A stretch of DNA of 64,000 nt from Pteria penguin (lineage: Eukaryota; Mollusca; Bivalvia; Pterioida; Pteriidae): NCBI GenBank assembly GCA_035048485.1, contig CM068587.1:48111996-48175995 (forward strand), in the 5' to 3' direction. Shown piece by piece: positions 1-11,259 of this stretch. A program made the position numbers and the translations under genes. The notes below the pieces were generated by a model. The model made no database searches and was not told the DNA's origin. It saw nothing but the letters and a program-made list of their open reading frames with translations. Within the stretch, counting starts at the first letter, position 1. Every line of letters starts with the position of its first letter.

Positions 1-320
1 TCAAATTTTGTTTACTTCGTTCAAATTGAAGATTTTCCCCCTTTTTATACGCCTGCATAAATGGGTCTTGGACTTTTATTTTTCTATGCAAATTACCTTG
101 TCCTTGCAAATCCTCTTACACCCTTTGGTGGATTTTGATGAAATTTGGTACTAAGAAAGATCACATTGTAAGGATATGCATATTATACACGACCTTTCAC
201 ATCTCAATATTGAATACAATTGTAGTCGGTGTATTTATAAAGGGGAGGGTATCAACAGGGCAGTGATGAGTGCGAAGAAGGTCAATTAAGCTACAAACAA
301 TTGAAGAAGAAACCTGAATT
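1..320. repeat. Dispersed repeat, copy related to 30488-30970
   Basis: This stretch shares a series of collinear words with 30488-30970, including TTTACTTCGTTCAAATTG, TTTTTATACGCCTGCA, CACCCTTTGGTGG and CACATCTCAATATT, in the same order and orientation. It is therefore one of at least two copies of an interspersed element. No coding potential is seen, and the left edge is cut by the window. Confidence 0.7.
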
Positions 321-885
321 ATCATTACACTTTTTGTTAAAAAAATACGTTGCTGCGATCTAACGTTTCATTATTTGCCATAACAGTCCACAGTAAAGTT
401 TGGTAAACACTCAGACGGTGATGGTTTCTATTGTCTCCGACATTGTCCCAGCTGGGTAGATAGTTCATCATTCATGGTATCCATCGTCTAAAAAACCCCA
501 ACAAACAAATAAAAAAAAACCCAACAACAACAACAAAACCAAAACAACCCCATTAACGAAGGTAGATGGATATCATTACGGCTCCAAAACTGTGCCACAC
601 ACATTTTGTGAAGAACATACAAAACTGATTTATAGTCTTTGTCTGTTATAATGTGTAAAGTATCGTATATGGTTGTTTTGGGGAAGAAGGGGGCTGATAT
701 TAAAGGTTTAAGAAACATTAACTTAATAAATAACTAACTGACTGATTGTCTAATTAATTAACAAAGCTCTGGAACACTTTATATAAGATGTTTATTATGG
801 TAAAAGGATCCTTGACAATTAATATAAAAACAATTATTATAAGTATACGCGTAATAAATATAAAACTAAAACACATTCATAGTTT

Positions 886-934
<49 letters not shown>

Positions 935-1190
935 TATAAATACATATACATTACTCCTATACATTTCCACTTTCTCTCTGTCATTACCAATAATGCTTAT
1001 GAATACATATACATATACATTAACCCTATATTCCAACTTTTCTCTATTATTACCAACAAGCTAACAAAAGTTACCTCGCTTACATCACAGTTATATCAAT
1101 ATATGCCTACAAGAGTTATATCTCTTTCAATATAAAAATACCAATACGCGTATGCAGATCTGTATCTTGGTAACTATTAGATTTATCTAT
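321..1190. other. Non-coding stretch with a CT microsatellite
   Basis: I see no gene here. Positions 889-931 are a (CT)n microsatellite. The rest is AT-rich, with A-rich stretches near 490-550. Short ORFs in this stretch are low-complexity translations. Confidence 0.6.
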
Positions 1191-1191
1191 T

Positions 1192-1236
1192 ACTTTAAAG
1201 ATATAAATATATATATATATATATATCTTTAAAGTC
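1192..1236. repeat. Palindrome around a TA tract, upstream of the Penelope-like element
   Basis: ACTTTAAAGATATA and its reverse complement TATATCTTTAAAGT flank a short (TA)n core. The palindrome lies about 30 bp before the start codon of the retroelement. It may be part of the element's 5' region or simply its TA-rich target. Confidence 0.5.
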
Positions 1237-1264
1237 ACAAAGCCAACATATTAAACATCTTACT

Positions 1265-2347
1265 ATGGAAATATGTGAACTTAAAACTCTTTTCCTGGAG
1301 AAACAAGCAAAATTAAAAGAGGAACTTATTAATATAAATAAAAAACTCGACGCATATATTTCACTTAACAAGGACAAAGATGGAGAGGAAAATACAGATC
1401 CTGTGTCTTTAGTTAATTATTTTGAGGAGCATTACAGCCATTTACGTAATATGGGAAAATGTTTTATTGAAGACGAAGCATACCGATGTCGGCGTTCAAA
1501 ATTACGTATGTGGTTTAATTTATTAAATCAAAGGAAAATTGCGTTCTACAATGCAATAAAATGTAGAGGAATGTCGGACATCTATAATACATTCTTAAAT
1601 CAAACGGAAGTATTCATTCCTAAGAAATTCAGAGAAAAAATTACTTCACAAGATACAGATACCCAGATATTGATAAAAGATGAACTATCTGTATCAAAAT
1701 TCAAAGCACACGTAAGAATCCTTGAGGATAAAGTTACACATTACTCGACAAAATATCTGGAAATTGATGAGGAAATGAGAAATGAAGTCTATAATCTGTG
1801 TCCGAAGGAAACCCATGAATTTCTTCTGAAACTTTGGGATACAGACACTAAACGGGAGGAAAATAAATCTAGCTCAATTTGGAAGAAAAAGGAATCTTGG
1901 TTCAAAAACCTCCCTATTCAAGAACAGGAAGAAGAGAGGAGAAAATTCAGAAAATCTCAGAAAAAACGACAACGGAAAACACAACAGGGAATCCGTTATA
2001 AAAATCAAATACAGAAAGAACTGAAAACAAATAGGACCATTATTCGACCAAAATATACCCAACCTGACAATAATGTAGAGGAGAATAAAAACTTATATCA
2101 TGAAGCCCCGAAATTTTTACAAAAGAAAGAATCATACGCCAGCATCACAGGACGCAATGTTGAAAACTCGAGATGGGAACAGAAAGGACAAGTAGTGAAC
2201 AATTCAGAGAGACGTTTAGAAGGACATAAACAAGCTTATATAGGTCAAAACTACAAAAATAAACCTTTTTACACCCATTTTCAAAGACGAAAGGTAAATA
2301 GGAATTATTTTTTAGACCAAAATACAAATTTAAAATACCCACCATAA
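1265..2347 (+). CDS. Penelope-like element, N-terminal ORF (upstream of RT)
   Basis: This is a 360-codon ORF beginning with ATG. The first 30 residues are heptad-like and Lys/Glu/Leu rich (probable coiled coil), and the last 150 are very basic and Gln/Lys/Arg rich, which would suit an RNA-binding region. No domain is recognised. The ORF overlaps the reverse transcriptase frame by about 45 nt (2302-2347), and the RT frame is -1 relative to it. Within the overlap, positions 2308-2314 read T TTT TTA in the zero frame, the canonical -1 slippery heptamer. A -1 slip there passes directly into the RT frame, upstream of this ORF's TAA at 2345-2347. I therefore read it as the amino-terminal part of one polyprotein. 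The alternative is an ordinary one-base indel in the T6 run. Confidence 0.75.
   Translation: MEICELKTLFLEKQAKLKEELININKKLDAYISLNKDKDGEENTDPVSLVNYFEEHYSHLRNMGKCFIEDEAYRCRRSKLRMWFNLLNQRKIAFYNAIKCRGMSDIYNTFLNQTEVFIPKKFREKITSQDTDTQILIKDELSVSKFKAHVRILEDKVTHYSTKYLEIDEEMRNEVYNLCPKETHEFLLKLWDTDTKREENKSSSIWKKKESWFKNLPIQEQEEERRKFRKSQKKRQRKTQQGIRYKNQIQKELKTNRTIIRPKYTQPDNNVEENKNLYHEAPKFLQKKESYASITGRNVENSRWEQKGQVVNNSERRLEGHKQAYIGQNYKNKPFYTHFQRRKVNRNYFLDQNTNLKYPP
2308..2314 (+). promoter_or_regulatory. Candidate -1 programmed frameshift site (T TTT TTA)
   Basis: The zero-frame codons are TAT TTT TTA, so the heptamer is in the X XXY YYZ register needed for tandem tRNA slippage. The RT frame has a stop at 2299-2301 just upstream and is then open for more than 580 codons. 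Downstream structure looks weak: a possible CCC/GGG helix supported by AAATT pairing lies at about 2327-2357. The heptamer and its register are seen; its use is inferred. Confidence 0.5.
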
Positions 2348-4086
2348 GGGAAATTAAACCAAAAGTTCTAAATTTATCGTCTGAAAAATTAAATAAAGAT
2401 CAAATTTCAGTCCTTAAATTGGGGCTTAAATTTACCACCACTCCAAAATCAAATATTTCAGAATTAAAAAATGACTTACGGGAATTTGAGAGAAAATTTC
2501 GTTTATTAGAATTATACCATGACAAAGACAACAATGATGAGTCTTTAGTGAAAAATAAATCAAAATATATACCAGAAAAGGGTAGAAATAAATCCTTAGA
2601 TAAATATTTTGACATTTTATGGAAAACAAATTTCTCAGATATAAAGCAAGTTCCAAATAATTTATCTTACAAACAACGTTTTGCTTTAAAGGAAATTCAA
2701 AATAACAAGAATATTATAATCAAAGAAGCAGATAAAGGAAGTGCTGTAGTAATAATGGATAAAAACTACTATCAGAAAAAAATAGAAGAAATGCTAAATG
2801 GCCCTATCAATTACTCACTGATACAATCAAACATCGACAAACACATCCTCAGTCAAATAGACAAACTGTGCAATAAATATAATAACATTTTAACTAAAAA
2901 TGAGATAGATTATTTAACAGTCTTCCAATCAAAAACCAGTAATTTTTACGGATTACCAAAAATACACAAATCAAATCAAATAAAACATGCAATATACCAA
3001 CAACAGTCTGATTATATTGAAATAATTAATCCTTCCGATTTAAAATTTAGACCTATAATTGCTGGACCATCCTGCCCTACTCATAGACTGAGCAATTTAA
3101 TAGATATATTATTACAACCATTTTTAAAAGAAATAAAAAGCTACGTAAGAGACGACATAGACTTCCTTAATAAGATTCCACCAACAGTTGACCCTAATAC
3201 CTTATTAACAACTTTTGACATAACAAGTCTTTATTCAAATATACCACACGAATTCGGTAAAGAAGCAATTAGCTATTGGATAAAAATACATCCTAAATTA
3301 TTACACCAACGCTTTAACGAAAACTTTATCATAGAATCCATAGACTTAATTCTTAATAATAATACATTCCAATTCAATAATAAACAATATAAACAAATCT
3401 TAGGTACTGCCATGGGAACTAAAATGGCACCTACTTATGCTATACTTACTTTAGGATATTTGGAACAAAGTTTATACAATAAAGTTAAACAAACCTTCAG
3501 TGAAAATGTAGCTAAATCATTTGAAACATTGTGGAGGCGGTATCTTGATGACTGTATAATATTTTGGAACCAATCATGGGGTAAAATAGAAGATTTATAT
3601 AATATATTACAAGACTTACATCCTTATATAAAATTCACAATGGAAACAAACGTTAAAGAATTACCCTTTTTAGATATAATGATTAAAAAAGATGGTAATA
3701 AAATTATCACAGATATTTATCGCAAACCAACCGATACGCAACAATATTTACACTTTAAGAGTCATCATCCTAAATCTTGTATAAAATCAATACCATACAC
3801 TCTTGCAAGACGTATATGCACAATAATTAAACCGTCTGAATTAAGAACATCTAGATTAAAAGAATTACGTAGTTCTCTAATACATCGCGGATATCCCATA
3901 ACATTAATAAGTAAGGGATTCGAGATGGCCGAAGCCATACCGATATCTATTCTACGACAAACTAAAATGAAAGACTATAAAAATTCATTAGCATTTGTTT
4001 CAACATACAATAAACGAAATCCAGAAATTTTTAGTCAAGCATTTAAACATTTGGAATATTTAAGAACAGACGAAAAGATGAACTAA
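2315..4086 (+). CDS. Penelope-like element reverse transcriptase
   Basis: This frame encodes a Penelope-like RT and has no plausible ATG at its 5' end (the leucine codon at 2419 is TTG), which fits entry by frameshift from the preceding ORF. Motifs in order are a PLE-typical KEADKGSAVVIMD block, FYGLPKIHK, KFRPIIAGPSCPTHR, motif A with FDITSLYSNIP (first catalytic Asp codon 3217-3219), motif B with GTAMGTKMAP, and motif C with YLDD at 3541-3552. They are followed by LPFLDI and a DIYRKPT thumb-side motif. PLEs are cellular retrotransposons related to telomerase RT. The frame ends at an in-frame TAA (4084-4086), beyond which the same frame continues into the endonuclease, so that stop looks like a recent nonsense change. 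All catalytic residues are present. Confidence 0.92.
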
Positions 4087-4584
4087 ATTCTAAATAAGAT
4101 ACAAATTATCAAAAGCAAGAGACAACCAAAAAATCTTAAACAATTAATTACATCTGCCAAATCAAATTTTGATACTGAAGAATCGGAAAATATAGGTGTA
4201 ACAAAATGCAAAAATAAAAAATGTAAGGTTTGTGATATAATTATGGAAGGAAATGTGTATAATTTCAAAAATGGTAACGTTCAATTCCTAGTAAAACGAA
4301 AACTAACTTGCAATTCTAAAAATGTAATATATGTCATATCATGTGACAAATGTAAAGAAGAATATATTGGGTCAACACAATGTTTAAATCACAGAGTAGC
4401 TTTACATAAAAGCAATATAAAACACTCACAAAACCGAGTGTTATTTGTGAGCAAACACCTTCACCATTGCAGTAATGGCAAATTTAAGGTTATGCCTATA
4501 TACCAAACAGACAACTATTCAATCATTACGTTCAAAGAGCAAGATTTCATCGACAAATATAAACCTTCCCTTAACAAAACATAG
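4087..4584 (+). pseudogene. Penelope-like element GIY-YIG endonuclease domain, separated by one stop codon
   Basis: The RT frame continues without shift after the TAA at 4084-4086. It encodes a linker, a Cys cluster (CKNKKCKVC), and then a GIY-YIG endonuclease core recognisable as VIYVISCDKCKEEYIGST followed by LNHRVALHKSN. In intact C-terminal-endonuclease PLEs these regions form one protein with the RT. The annotated ATG at 4243 is internal. A single substitution separates this copy from an uninterrupted RT-endonuclease frame, so it is probably young but defective, unless the stop is read through. Confidence 0.85.
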
Positions 4585-4726
4585 CATCATCCCACGTAGT
4601 GGAATGTGAGATTATATCAGATACTTTTGTTAAAATACTTACTATATACTTTATCTGATATTCTACTGTTATCATTATTATCTAAGAATATGTGTATATA
4701 TACTTGCTTGTTGTATTATCATGCAT

Positions 4727-4770
4727 CATTACCTGAAGAGGCTCATAATGCCGAAACACGTGTAGTAATG
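4727..4770 (+). ncRNA. Type I hammerhead ribozyme of the Penelope-like element
   Basis: All parts of a hammerhead can be placed. Stem I is CATTAC (4727-4732) pairing with GTAATG (4765-4770). The core CTGAAGA is at 4733-4739. Stem II is GGC (4740-4742) with GCC (4750-4752) and loop TCATAAT. GAA is at 4753-4755. Stem III is a minimal AC/GT (4756-4757 with 4762-4763) closed by ACGT. The residue before the cleavage site is A4764, giving a GUA triplet. The stem III arm ACACGTGT is fully palindromic, so dimeric hammerhead folding is also possible. Hammerheads with very short stem III are established components of PLEs. The motif lies 142 nt past the endonuclease stop. Confidence 0.85.
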
Positions 4771-4844
4771 GAATAAAACATGTTAAGCTTTGAAGACAAT
4801 GTTCTTATTTTTTGAATATTGAATTTCTTTACGTTGGACATTAT

Positions 4845-6514
<1,670 letters not shown>

Positions 6515-7490
6515 AACAAGAGGCCTAAGTGGGCTTATATCGCTCATCTGAATATCTAGATGATCAGTCATGCACGAAGGAAGTCAAATGTTGAACGTAT
6601 GTCAAATTTTATTTCAGACGAGAATACTCTTTTTTGCAAAATATCATAAACTATTCTTATTTTGATTATGACAAATCCAAATAAACATACATATGCAGTC
6701 ATGAAAAATCAAAGTTTAAATGTATCTCAATACTGATTAAGAGAAATAATTCAAAATTGTATGAAATAGAAAAGTGAGAATTTTTACAGATTTGTTTCCT
6801 TTAAAATGGCCTAATTTCATATCTCGAGTGTTGTGAAACATCTAAAAACTTATTAACATATGTAAAGAAATGAAAAAATATTACCACAGCTGCATTTGAA
6901 CCGCTACTCTCCATATTTTAATTACCAAGTGGTATATATACCATTGTAAGACTTATTTTCAGTCATGGTGGCACCATCTATTGATCGATTTAGATGAAAT
7001 GTACAAATTGATAGAGGACCTATAGAACTTCATGTATAACATATTTCATTACAATCTTTCATGTGGTATAACAGCAGAAGTTAAAAATGTGAAGAATTGT
7101 CTCTATACATCCTTGACTGGAAGTCTAAAAAATTCACACAAAATCCAAAAATTGAGATATTGACAATTTTTTTTTCAAAATAACATTCTTTTCCATAATT
7201 ATGATCAAAATAGTCCATAAGAAATCATCATTATCAATTAACTGAGAAACATGACACTTTTTACTAAGTCCAAAAAATATTGCAAAAACGTCAGAAAGTT
7301 GATTTCGGAACAGAACCAAAAATAACAATACTTCTTTACACATCCCTCTAGACCACGAGTACTATTTTCCTGTCAAGTTTCATAGAAATCTGTTCAGTGG
7401 TTCTTGAGAAGAATCCGAAAATATGGACAGTTTACGACGAATGGACTGACAGTGCGCTATGACTATAGCTCACTTGAGCCTTTGACCAGT
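6515..7490 (+). repeat. Dispersed element beginning AACAAGAGGCC and ending near TAGCTCACTTGAGCC
   Basis: The left end (AACAAGAGGCCTAAGTGGGC) and right end (ATAGCTCACTTGAGCC) match those of the element at 18544-19257. The inside has no coding potential and consists of diverged repeat units. It is a non-autonomous element of a kind abundant in bivalves (pearl/HINE-like). The second arm of the 3' hairpin seen in the other copy is degraded here. Confidence 0.6.
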
Positions 7491-7744
7491 CCCTAAGAAC
7501 TCGGTTTTTCGCCGAATTTCAAAAATTTACTTGCAAAGTGAGCTTTCGATCTGTATTGCAACAACCTAAATTATTATGCAAAGCATTAGACACTAACAAA
7601 GATGTCTTCAGAACTATAAATTCTTTATACGTATATATAGCTTAGCACACCACAGGCAGATTTTACTCAGTAACTAAATATAATTCATAATTTTCATGGA
7701 CGCTTCTAAATGATGATTCACAAATTTCCTGAATTGTCTTTGTT

Positions 7745-7750
7745 AGTTTG
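7745..7750. repeat. Target-site duplication AGTTTG, left copy
   Basis: The six bases AGTTTG immediately precede the terminus TACGAAAGCC at 7751. The same six bases follow the inverted terminus GGCTTTCGTA at 24184-24189. A perfect duplication outside a 16.4-kb inverted-ended segment is the main proof that the segment moved as one unit. Confidence 0.85.
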
Positions 7751-7795
7751 TACGAAAGCCGATTGGGCTCATTTTATGTGGTAGTGGGGGGAATT

Positions 7796-8285
7796 TTTAT
7801 CTCGTAATTACGAGATAAAAACTCGTAATAACGAGAAAAAAAGTCGTAATAACGAGAAAATATTCTCGTAATAACGAGAAAAAAAGTCGTAATAACGAGA
7901 AACTTTTCTCGTAATTACGAGAAAAAAAGTCGTAATAACGAGAAAAAAAGTCGTAATAACGAGAAAAAAAGTCGTAATTACGAGATAAAAAGTCGTAATA
8001 ACGAGAAAATTTTCTCGTAATTACGAGAAAAAAAGTCGTAATAACGAGATAAAAAGTCGTAATAACGAGATAAAAAGTCGTAATAACGAGAAAATTTTCT
8101 CGTAATTACGAGAAAAAAAGTCGTATTAACGAGATAAAAAGTCGTAATAACGAGATAAAAAGTCGTAATAACGAGAAAGTTTTCTCGTAATTACGAGAAA
8201 AAAAGTCGTATTAACGAGATAAAAAGTCGTAATAACGAGAAAGTTTTCTCGTAATAACGAGAAAAAAGTCGTATTATCGTGAAAA
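7796..8285. repeat. Left subterminal palindrome array (CTCGTAATTACGAG family)
   Basis: About 20-21-bp units alternate GTCGTAATAACGAG with perfect palindromes CTCGTAATTACGAG, separated by A- or T-rich spacers. The array is the inverted counterpart of 23568-24145. It ends 8 bp before the first ATG of the HECT gene's first exon, so it must also cover the promoter. Such arrays are plausible transposase-binding sites; that role is inferred. Confidence 0.95.
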
Positions 8286-8292
8286 TTTTGAC

Positions 8293-8424
8293 ATGTTCAT
8301 GTTAGATTTTGCAGTTTGCGAATCAGTAGTACCCATTATAGAGATGGAGAGTCGACTTTCATTTTGGGAATTCTTGGAGGAATTAACGACAGAGGCAACA
8401 GCATCAAAAATGAAAGGCGAAAAG
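8293..8424 (+). CDS. Exon 1 of the transposon HECT-type ligase gene (start of SAM-like domain)
   Basis: An open frame from ATG 8293 (alternative internal ATG 8344, which begins MESRLSFWEFLEEL) runs to AAG at 8422-8424, followed by the donor GTAAAA. It ends in phase 0. The acceptor before 13987 (TTATACTTACAG) also starts in phase 0, and the joined residues KMKGEK and LEPDIVLQMNDEEL read as one SAM-like helical region. The exon lies directly beside the left palindrome array, mirroring the integrase gene at the other end. The donor choice is inferred; the exon has no independent homology that I recognise. Confidence 0.5.
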
Positions 8425-8931
8425 GTAAAACTGCAAACGATTCGGTTACAAGTGGCCCTGGCTCAATTTATCAGGGGTTAGTAATAGGAATTGTCCACCA
8501 TAGGTGAACAGAAAATGTGTACCCAATAGTCAAAAATATTATATAATTTTGTATCTCTGTTACTTTCGAAAACCACCATACAGATGGTCTGATATTATCT
8601 TCATAATAACACATTTCGACACCGCCGCAGAGTGAGAAACTTAATCCGCCTTTTGTAAGGATAATTTACGACCTTTGGCAAGTTTGCAAGCCTTTGGGCG
8701 TTCTTTGAATAGGTTAATTATGCGTACATAGGCCTGAGAAAAACGTCCTTTAATATATCAATATATAGTGATTGCAATTTCTTTAACCACATGTATATCG
8801 CTTACGAACTTATGAGCAGATGTGAAGTCTTGCAGTTTGTGTAAGTGAATTTTCTTACTTCTTCGTTCCAATACGGAATTAATCATACGCCGATGTGACC
8901 CAATAGATGAGGTTTTTGATTTGTGATCAAG

Positions 8932-9108
8932 AGGGACAGACTTAGTGTAGTTATTAAGCACTTGGCTTGTAGTGCGGGCGACCAACCGGGTTCGATTCCA
9001 AGATTGCTCTACTATATTTATGATGTTGGTAACTCCCTGCTTCCATGTCGCGATATAACTGAAATATTGTTGAAAGCGACGTAAAACCCCATTCAACCAA
9101 TCAAATCC
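8932..9108 (+). repeat. tRNA-derived SINE (family B)
   Basis: The head contains a tRNA-like B box (CGGGTTCGATTCC). The body contains the shared word GAAATATTGTTGAAAGCGACG followed by a CAATCAAA-type tail. The same body recurs at 21112, 21405, 48835 and, on the minus strand, 57983. It is inserted in the intron of the HECT gene. Confidence 0.8.
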
Positions 9109-9112
9109 TTCA

Positions 9113-9430
9113 GACTAAAGCCTATAGAGCTCATTTGGTAGGAAGAAAAAAGTTTTCGTGTTATTTAGCGAAACTTTCGCGAAACTCATGCGTTAGTTTG
9201 CGAAACTTTCGCGTTATTTCGCAAAACTACGGAGTACGTTTCTCTTAATCAGGAAATAGTATCTTTTATTTCTCTTAATTACGTGATAATATTAAGTCCT
9301 AATAAGGCGGTAGTATATTCTTATTAGGTATTAGTATCTCCTACTGATACTGACACTTAAATCTAATTAAGTCCTAAGTAAATCACTGTATCTTCTAATT
9401 ACGTGAATTTTTTTTTCTAATTAGAAGATG
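9113..9430 (+). mobile_element. Unpaired left end of a related transposon, with a mixed palindrome array
   Basis: GACTAAAGCCTATAGAGCTC at 9113 is a variant of the terminal motif found at 7751 and 20158. It is followed by TTTCGCG-type palindromic units (about 9150-9240) that give way to degenerate AAGTCCTAATAAGG and TAGTATCTCCTA units (about 9240-9430). No matching right terminus with a target duplication was found. The array at 13389-13716 uses the second type of unit and may be the remains of the other side. Confidence 0.6.
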
Positions 9431-9616
9431 CCATGCTTTGGCATTAGGGTGCTTCTTGTGTATTGAAAAGAGGCGAAACCTAACTGAAGCAACAAACCCC
9501 CCGAATTTTCAACAATATTAAAATAATACAAGAATCTACAACAATAATTAATAATTTTATGTACTAATTATATGATTCCATTTTGAATTTCACAATAAAA
9601 TATCTTGAACTTGTAG

Positions 9617-9800
9617 GCCATTGAGCGTAGTTGGTAGCGCACTCACTTCTTACCAATGCGACCCGGGTTTAATTCTCGGTGTTGTACGTGATATAGCGTG
9701 GTTGTCACCCGCCTGGTTTCATGAGGTTTTTTTTTCGGGTAATTGGATTTCCTCACACATATAAACGACAATCTCAAATCAAAATCTGTTCCAACTAGCA
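9617..9800 (+). repeat. tRNA-like SINE head
   Basis: The sequence has an A-box-like TAGTTGGTAGCGC and a B-box-like CGGGTTTAATTC at tRNA spacing, then a non-tRNA body with CGGGTAATTGGATTTCC. It differs from the two other SINE families in the window. A functional tRNA is unlikely because the acceptor arms do not pair convincingly. Confidence 0.5.
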
Positions 9801-10317
9801 AAATTCGGTTACCACTCAGTATTCCAAAGGTTTGACAGTTCGAAAGACCGATAGACCGAAGGTCCGGTAGTCCGAAGGTCTGGAAGACCGACGGTCTGAT
9901 CATTTCAGGGTCCAATGGTCCGAAGATTCTATAAACTCCTCAAAGAAATATACAATGTAGATCCGAAAAATATATGGTTGCAAACCCCCAATGAACACTG
10001 ATGCCTTCTTCGAAAACAAAGTCAACGAAAACAATGTGTAGATCACATGATTAAAATGGGTTTCAGGAATTTCATGTTAATACAAATACACCCACTTTTA
10101 TTTGCACTAGATAGGCAAACCAAAAGCACGCCTTGTGTGGAATATAAGCCCATCTAGTAGCGTGAAAAGGTTTACTTTGAAGAGTAAAACACATTCAAAT
10201 TTATAACAAGCGGGATTCATAAACCTGGAAAATCCAAAGCAAGTAGTATGGAACGTAATGGCTGTGTTAAGGTGGATTTTCTCACTATAATGGGTCAAAC
10301 AGCCATAAAAACCAATT

Positions 10318-10855
10318 GTTTTGCTGTTATAAAGGGTCGAACGACCACATTATTGAGTGGTTCTGTTATGTTATTGGGTGGTTATACCGTGTTATGAAGT
10401 GCTTTTGATGTAATAAACGGTCAAACGACCACGTTATTGAGTGGTTTTGCTATGTTATTGGGTGGTTATGTTGTGTTATTCAGTGGTTTTGCTGTTATAA
10501 AGGGTCGAACGACCACGTTATTGAGTGGTTCTGTTATGTTATTGAGTGGCTATACCATGTTATGAAGTGCGTTTGATGTTATAAACGGTCAAACGACCAC
10601 GTTATTGAGTGGTTTTGCTATGTTATTGGGTGGTTATGTTGTGTTATTCAGTGGTTTTGCTGCTATAAAGGGTCAAACGACCACGTTATTGAGTGGTTCT
10701 GTTATGTTATTGGGTGGCTATACCGAGTTATTAAGTGGTTTTAATGTAGTAAACGGTCAAACGACCACGTTATTGAGTGGTTTTGCTATATTAATGGGTG
10801 GTTATGCTGTGTTATTATATGCTTTTTATATAATAAAGGGTCAATCGACAGTGTC
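10318..10855 (+). repeat. Hierarchical minisatellite, 84-bp units of four 21-bp subunits
   Basis: The 84-bp unit is built from four related 21-mers: TTATTGAGTGGTTTTGCTAT, TTATTGGGTGGTTATGTTGT, TTATTCAGTGGTTTTGCTGT and ATAAAGGGTCGAACGACCAC (last base of each omitted). Alternate units share variants, suggesting a 168-bp higher order. Because 84 is a multiple of three, one frame stays open (10605-10859) and reads a 28-residue repeat. I do not regard this as a gene, given its position in an intron and its lack of a start context. Confidence 0.9.
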
Positions 10856-11259
10856 GTAACGGGAGTTCGGAATGCCTCTCGAGCTTTTATAGATTCCATG
10901 TACATCAGGTATTAAAACGTTTAGTACTGATCCGAGCCGAATTTCAACTTCCAATTCGCTTTAAATCATTTAAGGCTGCTAAATGAGGTGGCTTTAAACT
11001 TTCCTAGGGACCTATTGGTTGTGGGTTCAAATCTCACCAGTGCCAAGAAAACAAATTCAATTTCTTTTTTTATTATAATTGATAAAAGAAAGGAGGATTT
11101 AAACAAAAGAATTTTCCCAAGATGTTAATTATTTTATTTATAATGAATTACACTATTCCAAAAAAAAAAAAAAAAAAAGAAAAAGAAATGGTTGGGTTGG
11201 ATAATGGGTATTATTTGCAATTATCTGGTTCTACTTTTGAATTAGTACAAGGGTATGAA

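Noticed and set aside
10605..10859. 84-codon repetitive ORF in the 84-bp minisatellite
   Set aside because: The frame is open only because the period is a multiple of three; it lies in an intron with no sign of a gene.
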